A stretch of DNA of 36,932 nt, taken from IMG/VR virus record IMGVR_UViG_3300037963_002735, positions 1-36,932 of that record; one strand, given 5' to 3'. The position numbers were made by a program, and so were the translations under genes. Below, piece by piece: positions 28,276-36,644 of the stretch. Each line of letters opens with the position of its first letter. Positions within the stretch are counted from its first letter, which is position 1. This DNA comes from a virus. Below the pieces are notes generated by a model, which did no database searches, was not told the origin of the DNA, and was given only the letters and a program-made list of their open reading frames with translations.

Positions 28276-29163
28276 ATGAGTCGTTTGACGGAGTTACGCC
28301 AGGAAGTGGAATGGCGGAAGTGTGTCAGAAGTGAGAAGTATTTTCTTGAAAATTATTGGTACATTGCTCACCCTGCTCACGGGCGTATTCTTTTTTCTTT
28401 ACGTGAGGCTCAGGAAAAGGCTCTCAAAGAGTGGGCCGAAAATAGATATTCGCTTACACTAAAAGCTAGACAGATTGGGTGGACGACGCTGGTTGCTGCT
28501 CACCAGTTTTGGCTAGCGTTTTTTCATCCCGATCAAAACATTATTGATCTCTCTCGTACTGAGAGAGAGTCAGTGTTGTTGTTGAAAAAAACAAAGTATG
28601 GGGCAAAGCATTTGCCAGATTGGATGATAAATCGTGGACCTAAGTCCTTGGTCGAACACCAGCAAAGAATGGCTTTTGACAATGGATCGCAAATCGTTTC
28701 GATGCCTTCAGCGAGCGACCCTGCTCGTGGAGAATCGGCCAGCCTCGTCGTGGTTGACGAATGGGCTTTCTTACCTTCACCAGAGGACGCATGGGCCAGT
28801 ATTGAGCCTGTAGCTGATGTGGGTGGCCGTATTATTGGGTTAAGTACGGCGAATGGGTCTGGTAACTTTTTTCATCATTTGTGGACTGGTGCTACTACAG
28901 GAAATAACAAGTTTTCGCCTATGTTTTTTCCGTGGAGTGCGACGGGAGATAGGGATGAATCTTGGTACGAATCAAAGCGTGATTCGATGCTCCCGTGGCA
29001 GTTGGCTCAGGAGTACCCGACCACCCCCGAAGAGGCTTTTATTCGTTCGGGAAATCCTGTGTTTGATTTGGATGTTCTTGACGCTATGCAAATGCATGTG
29101 GAAGCTGGTCGTTACGGCTATCTTCACGAGATCCAACCAAAGGTTTTGGAGTTTAGATGCTAA
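28276..29163 (+). CDS. terL: Terminase large subunit, ATPase part (295 aa)
   Basis: ATG immediately after the previous TAG. Walker A-like LKARQIGWTTL (residues 62-72; the catalytic basic residue is upstream, as in many TerL). Walker B is SLVVVDEW with Asp161 and Glu162. The coupling motif is GLSTANG (188-194). The sequence ends shortly after the linker (IQPKVLEFRC) by a TAA at 29161, just where a nuclease domain would normally continue. The nuclease is in the overlapping next ORF, so this motor is either genuinely split or broken by a frameshift. It powers DNA translocation into the prohead. Confidence 0.9.
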   Translation: MSRLTELRQEVEWRKCVRSEKYFLENYWYIAHPAHGRILFSLREAQEKALKEWAENRYSLTLKARQIGWTTLVAAHQFWLAFFHPDQNIIDLSRTERESVLLLKKTKYGAKHLPDWMINRGPKSLVEHQQRMAFDNGSQIVSMPSASDPARGESASLVVVDEWAFLPSPEDAWASIEPVADVGGRIIGLSTANGSGNFFHHLWTGATTGNNKFSPMFFPWSATGDRDESWYESKRDSMLPWQLAQEYPTTPEEAFIRSGNPVFDLDVLDAMQMHVEAGRYGYLHEIQPKVLEFRC

Positions 29164-29822
29164 CGGTGTGGCAGGAACCAGAGCGGTGGAGCGGATACGT
29201 CCTTGGCGTGGACACGGCTGAGGGTTTAGGTCATGGCGATTATTCGTGTATTCAGGTGTTGGATGCAAAAGAAGGCACACAGGTTGCGGTATGGCACGGC
29301 CATATCCCACCTGATGAACTCGCTTACGAGGTTCACAACCTTGGAATTTGGTACGGGAATGCTTTGTGTTGCGTGGAGTCAAATAACCACGGGCTAACGA
29401 CTATTACACAGTTGCGTCAGTTGGGTTACCCGAACATGTTTCGTCGTAGGTCGTTAAATAATCAAACAAATCGGCAGTCGCAAGAGTTTGGGTGGAAAAC
29501 TACTCGTACATCTAAACCGTTGATGATTGATGATTTGTCTATGGCTTTACGTAACGAAGAGTTGATTTTGAAAGACCAGCATACGATTGCCGAGTTGCGT
29601 ACTTATGTGCGTAATGAGCGTGGTGGCATGTCGGGTTCTCCGCATGATGACCGTGTTATGGCGTTGGCGTTAGCTAACCAAATGCGCAAGTATGCGTTTA
29701 TCCCTGAGTACGTTCAAAAAGTAGATGATATGTATACTTTTGATTGGTGGATGAGACAAGCCAACCAACCTGAACCTGTAGGCGATACGATTGGCTTGAA
29801 CACGTTACGTGGGACAGCTTAA
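29157..29822 (+). CDS. terL: Terminase large subunit, nuclease part (221 aa)
   Basis: The ATG overlaps the stop of the ATPase ORF (ATGCTAA, 7 bases) in the -1 frame; an in-frame TAG precedes this ATG directly, so translation must start afresh here or the frame change must occur within a few bases. RNase H-like landmarks: YVLGVDTAEG with Asp19, CVESNNHG with Glu74, and SPHDDRVMALALA with Asp164/Asp165. It cuts concatemeric DNA at packaging start and end. The N-terminal LTVWQEPE fits normal TerL linker sequence, so only a few residues separate the halves. Confidence 0.9.
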   Translation: MLTVWQEPERWSGYVLGVDTAEGLGHGDYSCIQVLDAKEGTQVAVWHGHIPPDELAYEVHNLGIWYGNALCCVESNNHGLTTITQLRQLGYPNMFRRRSLNNQTNRQSQEFGWKTTRTSKPLMIDDLSMALRNEELILKDQHTIAELRTYVRNERGGMSGSPHDDRVMALALANQMRKYAFIPEYVQKVDDMYTFDWWMRQANQPEPVGDTIGLNTLRGTA

Positions 29823-29862
29823 ATATGTCTTAGACATGTCTCTATGATTGGAGTGGCCGAAT

Positions 29863-30129
29863 ATGGCAACCAACCGAAAATATAATGCATCGGGAATGGG
29901 CGAAACAATGCGCATCAACCATGCACAGCTTTACAATGGACCTCCTGCTGAGGGTGGTTCTCAACCAAACGAACCTCGTTTCACAGGAGCTATGAATCAA
30001 GCTCATCCTGGTGACAAGGGTGCAGATATGCGAGTTCGCGAAACTCCTTTGAATCAGCATGGAGTTACGGGTCGGGTAGCACCTGGTACTAAACTTCCTC
30101 AGCCTGATGGCGCTGTTCAAAGCACCTGA
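29863..30129 (+). CDS. Small late protein, unknown (88 aa)
   Basis: The start is placed at 29863 (MATNRKYNAS) because TTGGAG lies at a fair distance upstream; an earlier in-frame ATG at 29848 would leave no room for it. Polar, Pro/Gly-rich, low hydrophobicity (HAQLYNGPPAEGGSQPNEPRF...NQAHPGDKGADMR), likely extended. Lies between terminase and portal with the next gene; head-assembly or packaging accessory by position. Confidence 0.65.
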   Translation: MATNRKYNASGMGETMRINHAQLYNGPPAEGGSQPNEPRFTGAMNQAHPGDKGADMRVRETPLNQHGVTGRVAPGTKLPQPDGAVQST

Positions 30130-30131
30130 GT

Positions 30132-30401
30132 ATGGCGGTCATCCCAGATGGGGCGACCTTTGAAGAGTTCACCCAATACGTTATTGCACGTCGTGGGGAA
30201 GTTCCTCTAACGGAACTTAAAGAACTTTGGGAGCGTCGTTTGCGCCTCAAATCGGTAACGGTTGCTAGAGGCGAAACGATGCGCAACATGTTGCCACCAG
30301 AAGATCGTGACCTAACTGTTAGGGAACGAGAGAAAAAAATCATTTCAGAGGCTCGTGCTGCTGGGCATGAACCCATTTATCAAGGGCGACGCTGGGTATA
30401 G
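30132..30401 (+). CDS. Small late protein, unknown (89 aa)
   Basis: ATG two bases after the previous stop. Helical and charged: FEEFTQYVIARRGEVPLTEL, KELWERRLRLKSVTVARGET, then REREKKIISEARAAGHEPIY and a C-terminal QGRRWV. No Cys. The portal gene starts two bases after its stop. Possible portal or head accessory; not recognised. Confidence 0.65.
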   Translation: MAVIPDGATFEEFTQYVIARRGEVPLTELKELWERRLRLKSVTVARGETMRNMLPPEDRDLTVREREKKIISEARAAGHEPIYQGRRWV

Positions 30402-30403
30402 AT

Positions 30404-32308
30404 ATGGCACGGATGACGAAAGCCGACAGATATTCTCAAACAAAAGAGAGAATAGATAACACGTACAGGTGGCGTAGCGAAGAAGGCTACGACGCTAAGT
30501 GGCATCGGATGATTGACCTTTATAGAGGTAAAACATTCGGTGGTGTTGGTGGGGGTTATGAGGGAAATGTCGGTTATGACCGCATTTCTGTCAATATGGC
30601 TTTCTCAACCGTTAATGTTATTGCTCCGAGCGTTGCGGTAAACCACCCAACAATTACTGTTACAGCAAACAAAGAGGGTGACGAATCACGAGCCGTTTTT
30701 GTTGAGGCAGTAATTAACTATTTGTGGAGACATCACGACTATCGGAAACCATTTCGGCGTGCAGTTAAAGACTTTCTAATCGTGGGCCACGGCTGGCTTA
30801 AAGTCGGTTGGCGGTTCGTAGAGGAAGAAAGAGACTTGACTGCCGCTGAAATGGCTGCTGAATACAATGCAGCTACTCTCGAAGTCGATCAGTTTGCTTA
30901 CGACAACCCTGAAATGGTAAACGATCTGCCATCAGATCAGGATGTAATGGATTCCATTCCATCCAAAAAGATGGAAGTTGTAGAAGATCAAGCGTTTGTA
31001 GAACGGATTAGCCCGTTCGACATGCTTGTTGATCCTGAAGCAACATGTCTTGACGATGCTCGTTGGATAGCGCAACGTATTGTGCGCCCACTAGCAGAAG
31101 TAAAACGAGACAAAAGATTTAAGCGATCAACTCGACAAAACTTAGTTGCTGATTCTGGTGTTCGTTATCGCTGGGATGGTGACGACGAACGTGAACAGTA
31201 CAACGAAGTAACTGCACGAGTTACTTTGTACGAATTTTATGATCTTGAAGATGGCACAATTTCTGTTTGTTCAGAAGGTGGCGACGACTATTTATTAGAT
31301 CCGACCCCAATGCCGTATCATTTTGGTCACCCGTTTGTAATGATGAGGAACTACGACGTTCCTGACATGTTCTACCCAATGGGCGACCTTGAAGCTATCG
31401 AATCGCTTCAAGAAGAACTAAACAAAACTCGTTCTCAAATGGTAAACCACAGAAAACGGTACGCACGAAAGTACCTTTACCACGAGCGTTCATTTGGGCC
31501 TGAAGGCCGTGAAGCATTGGAATCTGATGAAGATGGACGTTTTGTTCCTGTTATCGACGAGAACCGTGACCTTGCAGGAGTGGTCCAGCCATTACCGCAA
31601 GTCCCTCTTGCCCCCGAAATGTATAACCATTCAAACATTATTGAAGGAGACATAAACACTGTAAGCGGTGTATCTGAATATGCCCGTGGGCAAATGCCTG
31701 AAACTCGTCGTACTGCAACAGAAGCCAGCATTATTGTTGATGCAGGTAACGCCCGTGCGGCAGACAAACTGGCAATTGTAGAAATTTCTATTTCAGAAGT
31801 TGCACGTATGGTTATGCAACTGATGATGCAGTACATGACTGACGCACAAATGGTGCGTATCACAGGCAAAGATGACCAAAAGTTTTATGTCGCTTACACC
31901 CGTGATGACATTATCGGGGAATTTGATTTCTCAGTAGAAGGCGGCTCCACTCAACCGTTTAACGAAACGGCTCGCCGTCAACAAGCAATTTCTTTACTTA
32001 ACGCTATGGCTCCCTTAATTGGAACTGTTGTAGATCCAACAGAAATAGCAAAACATGTGTTGTCTTACGGATTTGGGATTAATGATCCTGACCGTTACAT
32101 GATTCAACAACAAACTCCTCTTGATGCTCAAGTTGCGCAAGAGGAATCTGGGGGAGTGGCTGATCCCTTTGGTGCGCCTCCAATGTCGCAAGGCGGCATG
32201 GGTCCAGGCCCAATCCCCGAACAAGTCTTTGAAGGCACAGGCGGAGTACCACCCGAACTGATAAGTCAACTCCAGAACCAAATGGGTATAGAGTTGCCTA
32301 ACATGTAA
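30404..32308 (+). CDS. Portal protein (634 aa)
   Basis: Large protein directly before scaffold and capsid genes. Sequence features of podovirus-type portals: RYSQTKERIDNTYRWRSEEGYDAKW and IDLYRGKTFGG near the N-terminus; NMAFSTVNVIAPSVAVNHPTITV (about 65-87); the wing-type DFLIVGHGWLKVGWRF (about 125-140); LEAIESLQEELNKTRSQMVNHRKRYARK (about 328-355), the long helix of the stem region; and an unstructured Gly/Met/Pro tail (PFGAPPMSQGGMGPGPIP). It forms the twelve-fold DNA entry ring. The ribosome-binding site is weak, suggesting coupling with upstream genes. Confidence 0.9.
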   Translation: MARMTKADRYSQTKERIDNTYRWRSEEGYDAKWHRMIDLYRGKTFGGVGGGYEGNVGYDRISVNMAFSTVNVIAPSVAVNHPTITVTANKEGDESRAVFVEAVINYLWRHHDYRKPFRRAVKDFLIVGHGWLKVGWRFVEEERDLTAAEMAAEYNAATLEVDQFAYDNPEMVNDLPSDQDVMDSIPSKKMEVVEDQAFVERISPFDMLVDPEATCLDDARWIAQRIVRPLAEVKRDKRFKRSTRQNLVADSGVRYRWDGDDEREQYNEVTARVTLYEFYDLEDGTISVCSEGGDDYLLDPTPMPYHFGHPFVMMRNYDVPDMFYPMGDLEAIESLQEELNKTRSQMVNHRKRYARKYLYHERSFGPEGREALESDEDGRFVPVIDENRDLAGVVQPLPQVPLAPEMYNHSNIIEGDINTVSGVSEYARGQMPETRRTATEASIIVDAGNARAADKLAIVEISISEVARMVMQLMMQYMTDAQMVRITGKDDQKFYVAYTRDDIIGEFDFSVEGGSTQPFNETARRQQAISLLNAMAPLIGTVVDPTEIAKHVLSYGFGINDPDRYMIQQQTPLDAQVAQEESGGVADPFGAPPMSQGGMGPGPIPEQVFEGTGGVPPELISQLQNQMGIELPNM

Positions 32309-32354
32309 TGGGACACTTCCATGTGTCATATAGGAACACCCGAAAGGATTCCTG
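32309..32354 (+). promoter_or_regulatory. Portal-scaffold spacer with two small hairpins
   Basis: GACAC/GTGTC around TTCCAT, then AGGAA/TTCCT enclosing CCGAAAGGA, the Shine-Dalgarno of the scaffold gene. The second again places a ribosome-binding site in a loop. Confidence 0.4.
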
Positions 32355-33053
32355 ATGGATGAAAACACAGCCTTGGGACTGGATACCAGCAACCCAAGCG
32401 AAACAAGCGAAGATAGCGGCCCTTCTTTTACCGTCACCGTTGACGGTGAACAAATGGATGTGTCGCAAACCGAGCTTATTAATGGCTACCAACGCCAAGC
32501 GGATTACACACGTAAAACGCAAGAGTTGGCAACTGAACGCGAAAGATTGGCTCAAGGTGAGGCAATCGTCCAAGCGCTGGAGTCTGATCCTGAAAGTGCT
32601 GTATCAGCGTTAGCTGATGCTTTCGGAATCAGAATGGGCAACCAAGTATCCGTTCCCGAAGAGGAAATGGAAGAACTGGACCCAGAAGAAACCAGACTTA
32701 GACGACTTGAATCAGCGATTGAAGAACAAAGTCGCTTAAACAGACAGCAAAATTTGCAGAAAGAAATGGACGGACTGCGAGATAAATTTCAAGCTGACAT
32801 AGATGAGAATGCTTTGTACTCTCATGCTTTGAAACACAATATTGGGAACTTAGAAGCTGCTTATGCGCATATGACTTATGCGGATTTGCAGGAGAAAGCT
32901 AAGAACTCTGACATTGTGGAAGAAAAGCGTGCAGCCTCAGTTGTTGAGGATGGTTCGGGTTCGGCACCAGGTACTGTCAGTCGTGATTTTGGTAACGCAG
33001 TTACTTCTATTCGTGATGCTTATGAGCTTGCAACTAAAAAATTATCCGAATAA
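32355..33053 (+). CDS. Scaffolding protein (232 aa)
   Basis: ATG with AAAGGA upstream; directly before the capsid gene. Acidic N-terminus with FTVTVDGEQMDVSQTELINGYQRQADYTRKTQEL, a signature seen in scaffold proteins of many podoviruses and siphoviruses. Then long charged helices (RLRRLESAIEEQSRLNRQQN) that predict a coiled coil, and a helical, Lys-containing C-terminus (RDAYELATKKLSE) suited to bind coat protein. Works as an internal assembly core and leaves or is lost from the mature head. Confidence 0.87.
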   Translation: MDENTALGLDTSNPSETSEDSGPSFTVTVDGEQMDVSQTELINGYQRQADYTRKTQELATERERLAQGEAIVQALESDPESAVSALADAFGIRMGNQVSVPEEEMEELDPEETRLRRLESAIEEQSRLNRQQNLQKEMDGLRDKFQADIDENALYSHALKHNIGNLEAAYAHMTYADLQEKAKNSDIVEEKRAASVVEDGSGSAPGTVSRDFGNAVTSIRDAYELATKKLSE

Positions 33054-33070
33054 CTAACTAAGGAGTAGAC

Positions 33071-34009
33071 GTGGCTGGTAACGCAAACTTTGACCAAATT
33101 TTGTCAACCACTCTCTATAACTACGTCCCTAAGCTGGCTGACAACGTATTCGGTGCTCGACCTCTGTTTTATGCGCTTACCAATGGTCAAACCATTAGGC
33201 GTGTGAGCGGTGGAGCAAAGATCGTTGTTCCAATCATCTATGGGTCTAACTCAACTGCCGCTTCATATGAAGGCGCTGACACAATCGCTATTACTGCTCA
33301 AGATGGCATTAGTGCCGCAGAATACGACTGGAAACAGTATGCAGCAACAGTAACCATTACTGGTATTGAAGAAGGCAAAAACAACGGCGAAGCAGCAATT
33401 ATTGACCTCCTTGAGGGCAAGGTTATGCAAGCCGAACAAACCATTATCGACAACATGAACACCATGTTGTGGGGTGATGGTAACGGTAATGGCGGCAAAG
33501 ATTTCATGGGTATCCAGGGAATCGTTGCTGGCGGAACGCTGGGTGGAATTAACTCAGCAGCGGCTGGTAACTCGTGGTGGGCACCAACAATGACCAACCA
33601 CGGTGCAGCAGCATTGTCTTTGGCAGCTATGTCATCTGTGTACAACACAGTTTCTGTTGGCAATGATCAACCAACCATTATCTTTACTGACCAAGAGCGT
33701 TACGAAGATTACGAAGCCTTGCTTCAGCCAAATCTTCGGTACACAAGTGCCGAAGTAGCTGACGCAGGATTCCAGAACCTCCTTTTTAAGGGAGCACCAG
33801 TGACCTTCGATAGCAACTGCGAAGCAAATGCTATGTATTTCTTAAATACGAAATACCTCAGGCTTGTGGCTCATACGGATACTTGGTTCCAACCAACTCC
33901 GTTTGTGCGTCCCACAAACCAAGATGCTCGCTTTGCGCAGATCTTGTGTTACGGAAACTTGACTTGCAGCAACCGCTCAAGGCAAGGACGTTTATTTAAC
34001 ATCGCCTAA
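33071..34009 (+). CDS. Major capsid protein (312 aa)
   Basis: GTG start with AAGGAG upstream. Located after the scaffold and strongly structured: LYNYVPKLADNVFGARPLFY near the N-terminus, GGAKIVVPIIYG, TVTITGIEEGKNNGEAAIID and a helix LLEGKVMQAEQTIIDNMNTMLWGDG (the spine-helix region), then beta-rich P-domain-like sequence and an RLVAHTDTWF C-terminal part. This fits an HK97-fold coat. The 312-residue length is typical of podovirus coats. Followed by two hairpins, as expected for a highly expressed gene. Confidence 0.9.
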   Translation: MAGNANFDQILSTTLYNYVPKLADNVFGARPLFYALTNGQTIRRVSGGAKIVVPIIYGSNSTAASYEGADTIAITAQDGISAAEYDWKQYAATVTITGIEEGKNNGEAAIIDLLEGKVMQAEQTIIDNMNTMLWGDGNGNGGKDFMGIQGIVAGGTLGGINSAAAGNSWWAPTMTNHGAAALSLAAMSSVYNTVSVGNDQPTIIFTDQERYEDYEALLQPNLRYTSAEVADAGFQNLLFKGAPVTFDSNCEANAMYFLNTKYLRLVAHTDTWFQPTPFVRPTNQDARFAQILCYGNLTCSNRSRQGRLFNIA

Positions 34010-34047
34010 TTTATTAGGCAGTTGGTGGGGGGGCTTCGGCCCCCACC
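34004..34047 (+). terminator. Tandem hairpins after the capsid gene
   Basis: First, GCCTAAT, TT, ATTAGGC (34004-34019) contains the capsid TAA stop. Second, GGTGGGG through GGGC, loop TTCG, GCCCCCACC (34024-34047) is a stable UUCG-loop hairpin. A short T-rich run (TTTGGTTT) follows only after nine bases, so it is probably an attenuator or partial terminator. Confidence 0.6.
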
Positions 34048-34074
34048 ACCTGAATTTGGTTTAGTGGAGCAAAT

Positions 34075-34338
34075 ATGCAACGAGAAGTAGCTCTTGTTTA
34101 CAGTTCAAATGCACGACCTGCTGGTGCGACTGGTGCTCGTCCTGGGCATTATGCTCCTGGCGAAGTACAAGGTGCTCGTGCCATACCTGGTGTAACTGAA
34201 TTTGTAGAAGAAGCTCCTGTTTCTCACGCCACAACTTTTTGCTCTGCAACGACCCGTGCAGGCAATCCGTGTAAAGCACGGCCAGTCGGCGGGTCGGATA
34301 TCTGCATTGGTCACACCCGACAATCGGCGGCTACCTAA
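34075..34338 (+). CDS. Small zinc-motif protein (87 aa)
   Basis: ATG after GGAGC. The C-terminal half reads CSATTRAGNPCKARPVGGSD then ICIGH: Cys, Cys, Cys and His in a C..C..C.H pattern of a DUF5763-like small zinc finger that I recall from many phage proteins. The N-terminus is Pro/Gly/Ala-rich and flexible (YSSNARPAGATGARPGHYAP). Position between capsid and adaptor suggests a head-associated protein; DNA binding is possible. Confidence 0.7.
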   Translation: MQREVALVYSSNARPAGATGARPGHYAPGEVQGARAIPGVTEFVEEAPVSHATTFCSATTRAGNPCKARPVGGSDICIGHTRQSAAT

Positions 34339-35060
34339 TGGCTTTAACTCTGGCTCAGATTCGTACTCAAGTGCGTAGTGTTGTTGATATTGATTCAACT
34401 GACATTGATGACACCACGTTGGATACGATGATTGGTCAAGGGTTTGATCTGATTGTTTATAGCGAAAAGCGTTGGCCTTTTTATGAAGTGCGCACGACGT
34501 TTAATACTGCTGATGGGACCAAGGATTACACACTAGCTACTATTGCTGGCGCTCCTGATGCTGTAACTCAGGGTTTGCGTGACATGATCGCTATTCGGAA
34601 CGATGACCATGTTTTGGAATACATAGGTTCTGATAGCGCAGATTTTGATTACCCATTGAACTCGTTACCATCGGGTTCTCCGTGGGAGTGGAGTTTTTGG
34701 AACGACACAGTTCGTCTTTACCCTGTTCCTGATGGTGTAGATACTATGTATGTTCGGGCTATCCGTAACCCAACTGCGTTTGGGTTGGGTAGTTCTAGCG
34801 GTTCTTCTCCTGATTTACCTGATCCGTTTCATGCGGTTCTTGCTACCTACGCTATTTCTGCTGCGTATTTCCAACAGGAAGATCCAACAATGGGTAACCA
34901 GTACATGGCGTTGTTTACTTCACAACTTGACAACCTTGCCCGTCGCTACGCTGATACTCCTGCTCCGCAACCGATGATTGCGAACAGTCGAAGATCAACT
35001 CTTTACGCTGCTGGTATGGGGAGATTGAGGTACGCCAATACTGGCGGAGTGATCTGGTAA
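34338..35060 (+). CDS. Head-to-tail adaptor (240 aa)
   Basis: ATG overlaps the previous stop (TAATG). N-terminal LTLAQIRTQVRSVVDIDSTDIDDTTLDTMIGQGFDLIVYSEKRWPF is characteristic of phage adaptor proteins of podoviruses that sit below the portal (gp4/gp6-like helical start followed by beta domain). Middle: VRLYPVPDGVDTMYVRAIRNP; C-terminal HAVLATYAISAAYFQQEDPTMGNQYMALFTSQLDNLARRY, a helix pair typical of this family. Connects the portal to the tail nozzle encoded next. Confidence 0.83.
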   Translation: MALTLAQIRTQVRSVVDIDSTDIDDTTLDTMIGQGFDLIVYSEKRWPFYEVRTTFNTADGTKDYTLATIAGAPDAVTQGLRDMIAIRNDDHVLEYIGSDSADFDYPLNSLPSGSPWEWSFWNDTVRLYPVPDGVDTMYVRAIRNPTAFGLGSSSGSSPDLPDPFHAVLATYAISAAYFQQEDPTMGNQYMALFTSQLDNLARRYADTPAPQPMIANSRRSTLYAAGMGRLRYANTGGVIW

Positions 35061-35066
35061 CCCCTG

Positions 35067-36644
35067 ATGGCTCGTCAAGGTTTTTCTCTTGAAGTACTGG
35101 AGTCTTTCTCAGGTGGATTGAACCTTAGAAGCGACCAGTTCAACCTCGCAGACAACGAATCACCCGACATGCTCAACGTAACGGTTGACCCTCGTGGTGG
35201 TATTCGGATGCGTGATGGTGTTGACCGCCGAAACACAACAGCCCTAAGTGCCGACGTTAAAGGCATGTGGGGATTTCACACTGATTCTGGAACTAACCAG
35301 TTGATGGTTAATTACGGAACCAAAGTGGCTCATTCGGCGGTGGGCAATTTTACGGATCTTACAGGAATAACAGCAAGGACAAATGGCTCCCGTGTTTACG
35401 GGATGACAATGAACAATGTTTCTTATGGCGTTAGTTATGACAAGCCGTCTTTCAAGTGGGATGGGTCAACGGCTGCGGATCTCGGAACCGCTTTTGGGGC
35501 AAGCGGCAACATGCCGCAAGCCCAATACATTGCTTTCTGGAACAACTTTGCATGGGTGGCAAACACTTACGAATCAGGAACGGGTTACCGTTCCAGAGTC
35601 AGATGGTCAAACACAAACACCCCAGAAACATGGTCAGCAGAAGATTACGTAGACATAGATGTTGGTGAACACGGCGACCAGATAACTGGTCTGGTTGCTG
35701 CTGGTGATCGTTTAATAGTTTTCAAAACAAACAGCGTGTATGCGATATTTGGTTTTGATTCTGATTCGTTTCAAGTCGTTACGTTAAGTAACGACGTTGG
35801 GGCAGTAGAACTTTCGTCGCCTGTAAATACTCCAGTTGGAACATTTTTTTGGCACGCACAAGAAGGCATATACGTTTACGACGGTCAAAGTTTTACGTGG
35901 CTGTTTAGCAAATTGCAGCCAGCTATAGATAATCAGCAAATTACTTTTGGGTCTGCACCGCAGCTTGCGTGGGGTAACAACAAACTTTATGTTTCTGTTG
36001 ATTACACAGATTCTGCTGCAACAGTTCGCCGCACCTATATTTATGATCCTTCGCTGGGGCAGGGTGGTGCGTGGGTAGCTACTGATATTGATGCTGGCCC
36101 ATTGTTTTCTTATAGGCCACCAAATAGTACGCCTACAGTGTTTGCTGGATGTGTGGCGAATACGGGTTCTGTGGTTGATGTTGAGGATGAACAGAAACGT
36201 GACGCTGATCGTTACACGTCAAGTACGGAAACACATATTGATTCGTATTTTGTTACTCGTTGGGTAACAGGTAAAGACCCTATTGTTAAGAAGCGTTGGG
36301 GTCGTCCAAGGGCTGTTGTTTCTGCTGAAGAAACAATTACGTTGCCTATAAACATTTTTAAGGATTACGACAAATCTACGCAAACTTCTAGTTTTAGTGT
36401 GAGCGTCGAAGGCAAAACGTCTGCTTCTCGTTGGGATACAGCTAAGTGGGATGACGCAGGTACTGATTCTGCTTATCTCGCTAAATGGGATGCTATTGGT
36501 CGTGATCTCACCGCTGATGTCAAAAACTTGCCTACACTTGGGACAGGACGGAGTGTAAGTATGAAAGTCAGCGGACCTACTAATAATTTCCATTGGGAAA
36601 TCAATGCGCTGGCGTTCACCTATACGCCAAGGAGACTGCGTTAA
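35067..36644 (+). CDS. Tail nozzle/stabilisation-type protein (525 aa)
   Basis: ATG seven bases after the previous stop. N-terminal FSGGLNLRSDQFNLADNESPDMLNVTVDPRGGIRMRDGV is the typical opening of podovirus nozzle proteins (T7 gp12 or P22 gp10-type), where the first strand contacts the adaptor. The rest has repeated beta-propeller-like segments: NNFAWVANTYESGTGYRSRVRWSNTNTPETWSAEDYVDIDVGEHGDQITGLVAAGDRLIVFKTNSVYAIFG is the clearest (about 165-230; key W, Y, G and D residues). It forms the tail tip below the adaptor to which fibres bind. Confidence 0.83.
   Translation: MARQGFSLEVLESFSGGLNLRSDQFNLADNESPDMLNVTVDPRGGIRMRDGVDRRNTTALSADVKGMWGFHTDSGTNQLMVNYGTKVAHSAVGNFTDLTGITARTNGSRVYGMTMNNVSYGVSYDKPSFKWDGSTAADLGTAFGASGNMPQAQYIAFWNNFAWVANTYESGTGYRSRVRWSNTNTPETWSAEDYVDIDVGEHGDQITGLVAAGDRLIVFKTNSVYAIFGFDSDSFQVVTLSNDVGAVELSSPVNTPVGTFFWHAQEGIYVYDGQSFTWLFSKLQPAIDNQQITFGSAPQLAWGNNKLYVSVDYTDSAATVRRTYIYDPSLGQGGAWVATDIDAGPLFSYRPPNSTPTVFAGCVANTGSVVDVEDEQKRDADRYTSSTETHIDSYFVTRWVTGKDPIVKKRWGRPRAVVSAEETITLPINIFKDYDKSTQTSSFSVSVEGKTSASRWDTAKWDDAGTDSAYLAKWDAIGRDLTADVKNLPTLGTGRSVSMKVSGPTNNFHWEINALAFTYTPRRLR

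Noticed and set aside
28276-29822. Programmed -1 frameshift in the terminase
   Set aside because: No X-XXY-YYZ slippery heptamer or downstream stem is visible, and a TAG precedes the second ATG in its frame; reinitiation or a sequence error fits better.
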